From positions 80,921,193 through 80,985,192 of the forward strand of contig OX465579.1 in assembly GCA_950022655.1 (NCBI GenBank): 64,000 bases of DNA, read 5' to 3'. The stretch is from Alentia gelatinosa. Taxonomy: Eukaryota; Annelida; Polychaeta; Phyllodocida; Polynoidae. The first letter of the stretch is position 1. Each line of letters opens with the position of its first letter. The notes under the pieces are model-generated. The model saw nothing but the letters and a program-made list of their open reading frames with translations, was not told where the DNA came from and ran no database searches. The position numbers and the translations under genes are program-made. Below are positions 47,777-56,389 of this stretch, one piece after another.

Positions 47777-47817
<41 letters not shown>
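47777..47817. repeat. (TA)n microsatellite at the left edge of the Ngaro element
   Basis: About 20 TA units abut repeat B2. A matching (AT)n abuts the other end at 56400. Confidence 0.9.
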
Positions 47818-47822
<5 letters not shown>

Positions 47823-47898
47823 GACCTTCATTACATAAATAAGTGAGACAAGGCAGTAGTTGGTGGAATTAATTACATAGTAATTAACAAATACAGGC
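47818..47898 (-). repeat. Ngaro split direct repeat B2
   Basis: About 80 bases from AATATTGACC to AATACAGGC, identical to B1 at 48208-48289. The adjoining TTTATT on + (AATAAA on -) at 47899-47904 is the likely polyadenylation signal of the element. Confidence 0.9.
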
Positions 47899-47980
47899 TT
47901 TATTCAAGTACATATACAACGAGTATAAAACTCATAAACCTGCCACAATAGAGTACATAAAAATGAATAAGATTTAAAAT

Positions 47981-48207
47981 TTTTCTCAACAAGTGAGAAA
48001 CACAAGTGTGGTGGTCGGTAAGCAGAAGAGGAATGAGGAAATTACCGTTATGAGCTGCTCACCACCACGCGTAACGAATTATCACCGTGGATATCGCATT
48101 ATCCACAGCAACTACCTAGACAACGGAAACGGAGTAACTCCGGAGTGAATAATAATGACCATTTCATTCGGTATTTATATATATATATTAATCATATATA
48201 TTAATAT
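47981..48207 (-). repeat. Ngaro split direct repeat A2
   Basis: About 227 bases, matching A1 at 56170-56400 with two substitutions and a small microsatellite difference. Confidence 0.93.
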
Positions 48208-48290
48208 AATATTGACCTTCATTACATAAATAAGTGAGACAAGGCAGTAGTTGGTGGAATTAATTACATAGTAATTAACAAATACAGGCC
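48208..48290 (-). repeat. Ngaro split direct repeat B1
   Basis: Directly follows the recombinase gene and touches A2, as expected for the A1-ORF-B1A2B2 layout. Identical to B2. Confidence 0.92.
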
Positions 48291-48316
48291 AACCACCCGC
48301 CAACTACAAGGAGGAA

Positions 48317-49252
48317 CTACTTCAAAATTTCATTGACGATTCCATCTGAACGTAGCAGAACAGAGGAATCGGGGTGTAAATATCGATTAACAATCGAAGA
48401 CCTCCAGTTACCTTTACGTTTTATGGAGTCGATAGAGACTCCAAGAGATTCCATTAGGGTAGCTCCCCCATGACGAAGAGAATGAGGAGTGATATTTTTA
48501 TCACTCAAGCCTAAGGCTTTAATTTCTCTCTGGAGCTTATAATAAAAATAATTATAAGGCATACAACATTTACCTCCCACCGATTCAACATTAAACAAGG
48601 GGTCTGATGGGCCCAGGGAAAAAACCCTGATAAGTCTAGATAACAAACCAACGAGACAAAAATCTGAACCTGGGATAACACCTAAAAACACTGAAAAATT
48701 CTGAGTAGAAAATTGATCTGTTTTCGAACTACGAACGCTAATCACCAAATGATCTGACTTAAAGACCAAATCCGAGACCAAAAGCGTGTGTGGAGAACTA
48801 GTATAGTGTGATTTCCTTAAAAGGCTCCGGAATCCCAAAACACATGCCGACCAAAAAGATAAATCGTTAGGAACAGACAAGTCCAGGTTTGAAAAAATTG
48901 ACTTCAAAATCTCCACAGTTATAGGAAACTTAGGATCCGATTTAGGAGCTACCCTGAGCAAACCTTTAATCAACAACTTCAAAGTGAAATCGTCTGAGAA
49001 ATCCTTAAAACCCAAGACTTTTTGATGGTACCAAAGACCAGAGAGATAATTCCTTATCGAACTCGCAGATAAAAAACCCGATAAATATGAGGCATATAGA
49101 CCAGCTTGGGAAGCAGAACAAGGGAAAGAAACCAACGAATACTTAACACAAAACTGACGATAAATACGAAGCTGAAAATCCCTAACCTTCCTAGTATTAG
49201 ATGACACCCCGGAATTAATAAGACTTTCCTTTATCCTAATTAACTCAGACAT
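48317..49252 (-). CDS. Ngaro tyrosine recombinase, 311 aa
   Basis: Catalyses strand exchange to insert the circular DNA intermediate. An N-terminal SAM-like helical region (about residues 1-105) precedes the catalytic domain. Box A Arg is in LGFRSLLRKSH, the beta-hairpin Lys in RSSKTDQF, box B H-x-x-R in TPHSLRHGGAT, and the nucleophile Tyr in NWRSSIVNRYLH. All catalytic residues are present and the frame is uninterrupted. ATG at 49252 is chosen; an alternative TTG at 49297 would add 15 residues that overlap the preceding gene. The ATG overlaps the stop of the RT-RNase H frame by eight bases (ATGTCTGA). Confidence 0.92.
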   Translation of the reverse strand: MSELIRIKESLINSGVSSNTRKVRDFQLRIYRQFCVKYSLVSFPCSASQAGLYASYLSGFLSASSIRNYLSGLWYHQKVLGFKDFSDDFTLKLLIKGLLRVAPKSDPKFPITVEILKSIFSNLDLSVPNDLSFWSACVLGFRSLLRKSHYTSSPHTLLVSDLVFKSDHLVISVRSSKTDQFSTQNFSVFLGVIPGSDFCLVGLLSRLIRVFSLGPSDPLFNVESVGGKCCMPYNYFYYKLQREIKALGLSDKNITPHSLRHGGATLMESLGVSIDSIKRKGNWRSSIVNRYLHPDSSVLLRSDGIVNEILK

Positions 49253-49349
49253 TGGGGGGTCTGGAAGTAGAAGAGCAACACATATCCATGTCTTCAAGTA
49301 GATTCAAACACTTTTTTGAGTATCCGGGATAACCAATATGAGATAAACA
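49245..49349 (-). CDS. Ngaro RT-RNase H, C-terminal remainder after the insertion
   Basis: Resumes in the same frame directly after the target duplication with CLSHIGYPGY and runs 34 codons to TGA at 49245-49247. Together with 53459-55141 it accounts for an unbroken gene of about 595 codons before insertion. The last eight bases overlap the recombinase start. Confidence 0.8.
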   Translation of the reverse strand, partial: CLSHIGYPGYSKKCLNLLEDMDMCCSSTSRPPNV

Positions 49350-49365
49350 ATCAGCTAAAATATTA
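49350..49365. repeat. Target-site duplication, left copy
   Basis: ATCAGCTAAAATATTA. Its partner at 53459-53474 is ATCAGCTAAAGTATTA (15/16). The pair brackets the Penelope element exactly and explains the repeat of the LAD codons. Confidence 0.88.
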
Positions 49366-49429
49366 GATTCGATTTGACGTGGCGTAACTGAATGAGTCCT
49401 CTCCCACCGCTATGCGACCACTGATAGAG

Positions 49430-49730
49430 AGAAAGGGGAAGCGGGCCGCGGAAGTTCCCGCGGCCTCAGCTGTCATACCCGTTCCGCGCTTCTGATTGGT
49501 CCAGCCGTCACGTGTATATCATGTGACCGCTTTGTTGTTTTGTACGACCAAAAGTGTTCGACACGGCCGTGTCGCCCGTCGGCGATGTCGAGTGGTGTCT
49601 ATGTGTCATTCCACACAGTTCCTATGGAGTTTAAACCTTATAAACTTGTGTACCGGGGTCGTTTAGCTGCCCCAGTCGCCCTGCCCTGTGTGAGCAAGGA
49701 GGAAAACCACTGTAAGTATTGTTTTTAAAC
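49430..49730 (+). promoter_or_regulatory. GC-rich promoter-like block at the 3' end of the Penelope element, with an exon-like frame
   Basis: The block holds a palindrome GGCCGCGG/CCGCGGCC near 49444-49465, an inverted CCAAT box (GATTGG, about 49494) and GTCACGTG/CATGTGAC E-boxes near 49507-49525. It then has an ATG at 49585 in GGCGATGTCG context, opening 42 codons (MSSGVYVSFHTVPMEFKPYK...) to a strong donor GTAAGT at 49712. This looks like promoter plus first exon of a + strand gene, yet it lies inside the inserted unit and on the strand opposite to the Penelope gene. The product is not recognised. Confidence 0.4.
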
Positions 49731-49984
49731 CTTGCTGAGTGGGACCTCAGCCCGGTGGGTGTGTGTGACAGTGTAGCTGTCAGATACTGTCTGTCCTGAT
49801 CATGGTAGTACCTTGTCAGGGCAGCGTTTATTGTTTTGACGTTAACGTCAAAAAAACAGTCATGGGGAGATGACCAGGTTTCCCCGCAACTGCTCGTAGT
49901 CTCGTGGATGTTGCTAACACTTTCTGAACCAGTCAGCCCGTGTTGCATACTGACGCTGTGTCACAACGTCAGATGTCTGTTGGT

Positions 49985-50080
49985 GGTTGAGGGAATTTAT
50001 ACCCTCACATCGCTATCGTGGTTTCGACTGATCAACAGTCTCATCAGGCATAGGTGCGGTAGGTACTCTTCTGTGGTCTT
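49985..50080 (-). ncRNA. Hammerhead ribozyme (type I-like) in the Penelope 3' region
   Basis: On the - strand 50048-50021 reads CCTGATGAG, ACTG, TTGAT, CAGT, CGAAAC. That is the conserved CUGAUGAG box, a perfect stem II (G-ACTG/CAGT-C, five pairs with a five-base loop), and the CGAAA box. Downstream, CACGATA would have to form a minimal stem III with the cleavage site after ATA; the closing pair is imperfect. Flanking GCACC and GTG segments can form stem I. Hammerheads are known in Penelope terminal repeats, so position and strand fit. Activity may be reduced by the weak stem III. Confidence 0.75.
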
Positions 50081-50227
50081 CCCTCCCGCAGCCAGTGCGG
50101 GAAGAGGATATGTCAGTCCCACTCGGAGACTTTCGTGATCATCCGAGGTCTTTGTGGTTCTCTCTATATTTGTAGCCCTAGCTGTCACCTTCCCACCCTA
50201 TACCTCCCCACATGTATAGGAACTTGT

Positions 50228-50274
50228 GTTCGTAATTTCATCGTTCCAGTAGACACTGCGACAGCGTCCGTGGT
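50228..50274 (+). repeat. 47-bp inverted repeat, internal 3' copy
   Basis: Starts GTTCGTAATTTCATCG and is the reverse complement of 53412-53458 with one mismatch. Confidence 0.93.
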
Positions 50275-50336
50275 TGGAAAAAAAATTTTGACGTGGCATT
50301 TCATGGGGGAGGTTGTGGGTGGGGAGCTTGTGACAA

Positions 50337-51221
50337 CTAGCCGTACCTGTTGTCCATCGTGTTGAGTCCGTTGGGGGCGTTTGTCTTGAGTCGGTGAATC
50401 CAATTGAATTCGATCTTGTTTCGTAGTCTTGCTGCCTCTTTGGATTCCGGATGTCTGTATATGTAGTCTAGTATATACACCTGCACATCGTTCGTGCCGT
50501 GATGTGTGCGTTGGTTGTACTGATGCGGTACTTCGTTTTTCGTTGAGTTCTTCTTGATACAGTTTAGATGTTCTCTTATTCTTTCCTTTATTTTCCTCTT
50601 CGTCTGTCCTACATATTGCATGTCGCATGTTTTGCACTCGATGCAATATATCACATTGGAACTGTTACACGTGACATTCCACTTGGTCTGGTGTACTCTG
50701 CCGGTGGTTTTTGACTTAATGTTGCCGTTCATGCATATTAAGTCACAGTACTTGCAGTCTGGTTTTGTGCATTTGTTGCGTTCGTCGTTTCCTGTTGTCT
50801 CGTTGTTGGGTTTTTTCTCTTCTTCCTGTTCGTTGCTGGTTTCCATCGGCTTGTAGTTCGTTCTGGCTCTGACTTAATAGTCTTTGATGTTCTTGGGTCT
50901 CTTGTATCCCTTTGTGATTTCCTTCTTGTGTAGGTCTTTCGTCGTTGTGGATCGTGCCAAAATGTTCCAATTTTTTCGCACGATGTCGTTGACGGCTTTG
51001 TTGTTGGGGTTGTAGGTGGTTACCAGAACCACCTTGTCGTCGGTGTTCTTCTTGGTGGTCTTCTTTTCTTTTTCTTCCAGGATCTTTTCGCGATCTTGGG
51101 TGTCTACTCTTTCCTTGCATTCCATTATTAGTTCCAGGGGGTAGCCCTTGTCCCTGAATTCCGTAGTTTTCCTTTTGCAGTGGTTCTCATAGTCTTCATC
51201 CCTTTTGCAGATTCTTCGTAG
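50337..51221 (-). pseudogene. Penelope linker and GIY-YIG endonuclease domain
   Basis: Same frame as the RT after the TGA: LRRICKRDEDYENH, a Lys/Glu-rich coiled linker with LVTTYNP and VNDIVRKNW, then TAA at 50874-50876, then the nuclease. The nuclease starts with a C-x4-C-x2-C zinc motif (TKPDCKYC region), followed by VIYCIECKTCDMQYVGQTKR, in which IY and YVG are the GIY-YIG core. Arg in KIKERIREHL, a His after QYNQRTHH, and Glu in RNKIEFNWI complete the active site. It nicks target DNA to prime reverse transcription. Confidence 0.85.
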
Positions 51222-52500
51222 TCATAGAAACTGTGAGTACGGGAGGCTTCGCTTGGTTGCTGGCGGGTGTGACGATTCGTAGTCCAGGTAAGTGTTGGCG
51301 TCTGTTGGTTTCGTATACAGGTCAGTGTATACTTCTCTGGTGGTTTCGTCTACCCTGACCTTTGTGTCCAGGAAGGCGATATTGGTTTTCGAGTGTTCCG
51401 AGGTGAGTTTTATGGTCTCATGCTGTCTGTTCAGGTCTTCTACCCAGGTCTTGAAGGTTTCCTCTCCATGTTCCCAAATTATGAAGATGTCGTCGATGTA
51501 TCTCAGCCACAGTTTAGGGCGCAGGGTGCTTGTGGCTAAGAGTTGGTTTTCTAGCTTCTCCATAAATAGATTGGCGTATGATGGGGCCAGTCTTGTCCCC
51601 ATCGCTGTGCCGCTGACTTGTTTGTAGTGGGTGCCGTTGAATTGGATGTTGTTGTTTTTTAGAACCAGTTCCAGTAGTTCTATGATTGAGTCGTTGCTCG
51701 GGTTGAGTCGCTTGCTTCGAAAACGGTCCAGTTTGTCCTTTATTGCATCCCTTCCTTCGTCGTTGGGGATGTTGGTGTAGAGGGATCCTACGTCGAGCGT
51801 GGCTAGAATCGTTCCTTCTTTTAGTGTGCCTAGCTTCTCAATTCTGTTGATGAAGTCGTTGGTGTCCTTTACATACGAGTCGATAGTTGGGACCAGTGGC
51901 TTGATGAAGTTGTCCACGAAAGTTGAGATCTTTTCCGTGGCGCAGTTGTTGGCTGATACCACTGGTCGTCCCGGAGGAGGTCTTGCCGGCTTGTGTATTT
52001 TTGGCAGGAAGTAGATGTGTGGCGCCCTCGGTTTGTCGGTTTTGAGGGCACCAGCCATGTTATGGCTCAGTTCCCCATTCTTCGTCATTTTCTCGATTTT
52101 GGCTTCTATTTTTTGAGAGATTTCGTTGGTCGTGTCCTTAGTCAATTCAGTGTAGACCTTGTTATCCTTCAGTTGTCTCTCTGCTTCCTTTACGTAGTCG
52201 GTTGTATTCTGTATGACTGAAGCTCCTCCTTTGTCTGCCGGTTTGATGGTGATGGAATTATCCTTGGCCAGTTTCTTCAGAGCTGTCTTCTGTTCTTTTG
52301 TAGTGTTGTACTTTCGGTGCCTTTCCTGTCGTTCACTACTCAGCTGTATTTCGTTAAGGGCGATAAAGCCCTCCAGGTTTTGGGAGCCTACTGGGGACTT
52401 CCACTTCGATTCCCCTCGCAGTTGTCTGTTCAGAGTCCTGTCGTCAAAGGGCTGTAAGGAGCCCTTGATCTTCTCGTCAGGAATATGTCTTGACCTTGGT
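51222..52500 (-). pseudogene. Penelope reverse transcriptase domain (after frameshift)
   Basis: After the shift at 52504-52510 the frame reads without stop through KPADKGGASV, FLPKIHKP, RPVVSANNC, ATLDVGSLYTNIPN (motif A), GTAMGTRLAPSYANLFM (motif B), LRYIDDIFIIW (motif C, YIDD) and FLDTKV to HPPATKRSLPYSQ. These are the RT motifs of Penelope-like elements. TGA at 51222-51224 interrupts it two codons after SQ, where relatives have an Arg; CGA to TGA explains the stop. The catalytic Asp pair is intact. Confidence 0.85.
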
Positions 52501-53061
52501 TCGAAAAAAACCGAGTTGTTCGCGCGTCGTAGATTGATTCGAGTTGTTGTTGTCGAAAAATTGTCTGATTCTCAGTTTACGGTGAAACTTGTCCAGCTCT
52601 ATTTTTCTATCTCCATCCCCTTGCCCCCCTTGTGTTGGACAGAAGTTGAGGCCCTTTTCTAGGATGGAGCATTCTAGGTTTGAAATTTTACGGTCCGAAA
52701 GGTTTACCAAAATGCTCTTTGGTTGAGGTTGGATGGATGGGGTGGGGGTCTCTGGATTTCTCGATAAAGGATTTGCTGTTTGGAGAGTTATGTCATTACC
52801 CAAGAAAGACACAAAATCGGGAAAACAGTTTAAACCTTTATTAGAAAATGAAGAACAGGTAACAGGATCTCTAGTCGGTTCTTTGTCCCCTGGGTCGTTG
52901 TCGTCAGTTTGTAGGGCCGCCCATCTGTTGCTGCATACAGTTTCTGCTCTGCACTCCTCTATCGCCTTCCGTCGGGGTCTTCTGGGCTTTCGTTGAGGCT
53001 TTGGGCTGAGGTGTGGCGTTCCTTGTGGTGGGGTTGCCTTGTCTGGGGGCCGGGTCGTCAT
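52477..53061 (-). CDS. Penelope protein, N-terminal part (before frameshift)
   Basis: ATG at 53061. A basic Pro-rich start precedes a segment typical of Penelope proteins: ILVNLSDRKISNLECSILEKGLNFCPT and later FHRKLRIRQFF. The correct frame is lost at a seven-A run on + (52504-52510); this frame ends at a stop at 52477. The downstream part continues one frame over. Confidence 0.75.
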   Translation of the reverse strand: MTTRPPDKATPPQGTPHLSPKPQRKPRRPRRKAIEECRAETVCSNRWAALQTDDNDPGDKEPTRDPVTCSSFSNKGLNCFPDFVSFLGNDITLQTANPLSRNPETPTPSIQPQPKSILVNLSDRKISNLECSILEKGLNFCPTQGGQGDGDRKIELDKFHRKLRIRQFFDNNNSNQSTTREQLGFFRTKVKTYS

Positions 53062-53411
53062 CGATGTTGATGGGCGTTGTCCTGTCCCTGGATTCCTCGA
53101 GCGTCTGTACTCAGTAGCGTCGGTCTCGTAGAGTCCAATCGCTGCTTGGGTACCGGTCGTCTCGTCTTGTTTCTTGGGTGTAGCGTGTCCTAGGGTGGTT
53201 ATGACTTTTGTGTGGCTTGGTTGGATACTGTTTCGGTCTGGTCTCTTGTTGTGGCTTCGGCTGTTCGTGGTGCCTCGTATCTCGTCTGTCTCGGCTGGAT
53301 GGTTGCCTTCGTTCCCTGTCCGAGGACCCCCCCCGGGTCTCTCTTGGTGTACTCGGGGGGGCTGACCGAAAGGGATTCTGGTCGCGTTTCGGGTTTAGTC
53401 GTCTGCTGTCG

Positions 53412-53458
53412 ACCACGGACGCTCTCGCAGTGTCTACTGGAACGATGAAATTACGAAC
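53412..53458 (-). repeat. 47-bp inverted repeat at the exact 5' end of the Penelope element
   Basis: The last base touches the target duplication. It is an inverted copy of 50228-50274, 46/47 identical. Confidence 0.93.
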
Positions 53459-53474
53459 ATCAGCTAAAGTATTA
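53459..53474. repeat. Target-site duplication, right copy
   Basis: ATCAGCTAAAGTATTA, part of the RNase H gene. One base differs from the left copy. Confidence 0.88.
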
Positions 53475-55141
53475 TCCTCCGATCTGATATAACTGGCATG
53501 AAGGTCGAGGTTGTTGATAAAGCAAAACCAAAAAATATCCCTCAACCAGCCCATACATACACTATTACAGCTACGACCGGAATTAATCATGGCAAGAACC
53601 TGCATATTATCGGTGATAATATGCAGTCTAGAATTTCTAAGGGAAGGTCCCCAACGCCTGACACCAACAAAGACTGGCCAAAGTTCATAAACATTGATAT
53701 TTGGATTATCAATTACCTCGGTGGGGCCTAACTCCAGGTGATCATCGAGACCCGGGGCATTGAGATTGTTCTCCCAACTACCATAAAAGAAATCTTTCCC
53801 CGCCCATGAACCAAAACCCAACATAGAGGAATCCGAGATCAATGGGATATTACACAAATCCTTTATGATTATCGCCCTATAATTAAAAACCTTGCAAAAC
53901 CTTAGCCACCAATCGAAATCCTTCCGAGTTTCATCATCGATTCTTCTGGATTCGTATCTATTCAAACTGGCACTGAGGTTAAAGAGTCTTCTACTGAAGG
54001 TACGACCCCCCCTAACTATTTGACTATTGAAAGACATGAGACCACCTATTCTTTCCAGATCTTTCTTCGTAACACAACCTTTCTCCACAGCATTTGTTAT
54101 AGCTTCCTCTAGATTTTTCACTTTTTTCTCCGGCAGGGTCAAAGACATATCCACACTATTTATCGTAATTCCCAGAAAAACACACTCTGTACTAGGTAGG
54201 GTCAACTTATTCATAGAGATTTCAAAACCCAATGATATTACTATATCAATAAACCTATCCCTTTTAGATAGGCAACTCTCATAGCTATCGGAAATAATCA
54301 GAAAGTCATCCAAGTAGTTAACGATACCATAAATACCCTCCTGTCGGGCAGAATCAACCAAAAAGTCAGATATTCTACTAAAAATATTCGGAGCACACCG
54401 GAGACCGAAACACAAGCGATTGTCAATAAAGAAATCGTCACCTCCCCCCAGGTCCCACCTAAATCCTTGAAAACGAGTATCGGTGGGTGCAACGTTGACA
54501 GACCTATAGGCTGCTTTTAGGTCTACTATACACATGTATTCACCTCCAACAAGAGTATCGGCGGCTGTATATACTGAATTGTATTTAAACTCCTCGTAAG
54601 TAGTTTTCATGAAATTGTTTATGCTTTTTTCCTTTGGCATTGAACAATCAGTTATAGGTCTGAGCCTACCATCACTCTTTTTAACCGCGCCTAGGGCATG
54701 GATACACCTAGGCTTACATTTTACTTTAGTTATTTTACTGGATTTTAATTCACATTTAACATTATCATCCATTTCCGACTTAAACTGGTCAGAAAGTATA
54801 CTAGAGTAATTTTCACAATCGTAACTAGCATCACAATCTGCATCAACTATTTTAAAACCGTTGACCACGCCTTCAAAGATATAAGTTTTATCAGCCTCTG
54901 ATAAAATCGAATTTTCGTTGCCGCTGAAAACATATCTTTTAAATTGACAAGGTTTTAACTGACTCTTTACATTACCCACATAATGAACGCAAGAACAGTC
55001 AGATTCACACCCACCGAAATTATCAGGTAGGAAATCTCCAAACTCCGGAGAAATAAATGCAGGAACCGTTGAATCCAATTCACTTTGCGACACGCCAGTT
55101 TCTACATACGGGGCTTTGACCTCGTACCCAGTTAACCCCAT
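53459..55141 (-). CDS. Ngaro reverse transcriptase-RNase H, main part
   Basis: Makes the DNA copy of the element. ATG at 55141; 561 codons up to the insertion point. RT motifs in order: RPITDCS, VDLKAAYRSV (motif A), LCFGLRCAPNIFSRI (motif B), YLDDFLI (motif C), then EISMNKLTLP with VFLG. The DIRS-type RNase H follows: ISDSSMLGFGSW, NVYELWPVF, IITDNMQ and SEDNTLAD. The Penelope insertion follows LAD; the frame then runs by chance ~115 codons into Penelope sequence to a stop at 53111. The true C-terminal part is at 49245-49349. The frame is also open upstream to the gag stop codon, so it may be expressed by readthrough. Confidence 0.93.
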
Positions 55142-55213
55142 GCATTCCGGAGTTGAAACAATGTAGCGATTTCCAAAACCGCAACCTATTTCTGGCGTGT
55201 CGCTGCGGACTTT

Positions 55214-56128
55214 TCATTTGTTAGACTTGTTACTGACTTTGCAGTCATATGCTGCGTGAGACTTGGAGTTACACTCGCTACAAACATGGCGGAATTTACA
55301 GTTCTGGAATCTGCATTCCCCTGAATCTGAATTGAATAGTTTACAAACTCCGGTAAGTTCCGATTTCTTTGTTATCGTCTGAGCTTTAGATTTCTTAGCA
55401 CTTATAGTACCATCATAAGAGAGATATCGTACAATTTCTGACGGGTCTATTTTAGCGAATTCTTCGTAACCCAGTTTTTCAACCCTCTCTTTTACTGCCT
55501 GATCATACCTCAAAAGAGCATCCTGGGTGAACACTCTGGTATCGGCCTTTTCAGCGATTAAAGAAATGTGATCAACGAAACCAGTAATATCCTGGCTTTC
55601 AGCTAACATATATTTCAAGATTTTCATATTAACAACAGTCAGTTTCTCTAAAGTGAAAAGTTTCTCGTTCTCCTCAAGATATGATTTTGAGAGATATTTA
55701 CCATCCTTTTGATTTTCTTTCTTGGTAGCTTTGCTTGTCTTTCGTGTAGTATCAGTATCGGCGATAGACTGGGCCCCAGCATCAATTGTATCGCTTGAAC
55801 TTTCATCTGATTTCTGTTTGCACGCAGGGGAATCGTCTCGCTTCGAAGACCGGCCTTTTTCCTGGAAAAGTTCAATTGCCTCGAAAATCGTCGATTCTAG
55901 GCGATCCATTCTCCTAGACATCTCAGCGTTGTTGTCATCTTGAATCATCCTATCGTCGAGGCCGACCGTATCGCACCCAGACGTGGCTGGTGAGGGAGAC
56001 TGCTGTCTACCCATCTTCACACGGGACGACCTGGAAGTCCTCAATTCCTCCTCTTTTTTCCCAGAAAAATTCCGGGAAATATCCTCAATGTCCGGAGACA
56101 TTGCCCTAGGCTTGCTCCTCCGACCCAT
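55214..56128 (-). CDS. Ngaro Gag-like protein, 304 aa, with CCCH and CCHC zinc motifs
   Basis: Nucleic-acid-binding structural protein of the element. ATG at 56128 (an in-frame TTG at 56137 is also possible). The first ~140 residues are charged and disordered, with Ser/Lys/Glu-rich stretches. A helical central part (LEKLTVVNMKILKYML, DHISLIAEKA) follows. Near the C-terminus is C-x9-C-x4-C-x3-H (CKLFNSDSGE-C...FRH) and immediately after it C-x2-C-x4-H-x4-C (CSECNSKSHAAYDC). It ends in TGA at 55214-55216, with the RT gene downstream in the same frame. Confidence 0.85.
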   Translation of the reverse strand: MGRRSKPRAMSPDIEDISRNFSGKKEEELRTSRSSRVKMGRQQSPSPATSGCDTVGLDDRMIQDDNNAEMSRRMDRLESTIFEAIELFQEKGRSSKRDDSPACKQKSDESSSDTIDAGAQSIADTDTTRKTSKATKKENQKDGKYLSKSYLEENEKLFTLEKLTVVNMKILKYMLAESQDITGFVDHISLIAEKADTRVFTQDALLRYDQAVKERVEKLGYEEFAKIDPSEIVRYLSYDGTISAKKSKAQTITKKSELTGVCKLFNSDSGECRFQNCKFRHVCSECNSKSHAAYDCKVSNKSNK

Positions 56129-56169
56129 AATTTTCAAGAACCGTCTTGAAAAACGCCCAGATTAAAAAA

Positions 56170-56389
56170 TTTTCTCAACAAGTGAGAAACACAAGTGTGG
56201 TGGTCGGTGAGCAGAAGAGGAATGAGGAAATTACCGTTATGAGCTGCTCACCACCACGCATAACGAATTATCACCGTGGATATCGCATTATCCACAGCAA
56301 CTACCTAGACAACGGAAACGGAGTAACTCCGGAGTGAATAATAATGACCATTTCATTCGGTATTTATATATATATATATTAATCATATA

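Larger units (their letters stand above)
49366..53458 (-). mobile_element. Penelope-like retroelement, 4.1 kb, inserted in the Ngaro element
   Basis: On the - strand: a 47-bp terminal inverted piece at the 5' end, the RT plus GIY-YIG reading frame (53061 to 50337), and a ~0.85-kb 3' region with a hammerhead-ribozyme core. The family is set by the combination of a telomerase-like RT with YIDD and a C-terminal GIY-YIG nuclease preceded by a Cys-rich motif. Flanking 16-bp duplications (15/16) show insertion as one unit. No 5' terminal repeat with a second ribozyme is present, so the copy is 5'-truncated or rearranged. The frame carries one shift and two stops, so it is inactive. Confidence 0.9.

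Noticed and set aside
50743..51120. 125-codon Gln/Arg-rich frame on -
   Set aside because: Out-of-frame shadow of the Penelope linker and Cys-rich region; the in-frame reading shows family motifs.
53111..53458. Apparent fusion of Ngaro RNase H to an Arg/Pro-rich C-terminal tail
   Set aside because: The tail is Penelope sequence read by chance after the insertion junction. The genuine continuation of the RNase H gene is at 49245-49349, on the far side of the insert.
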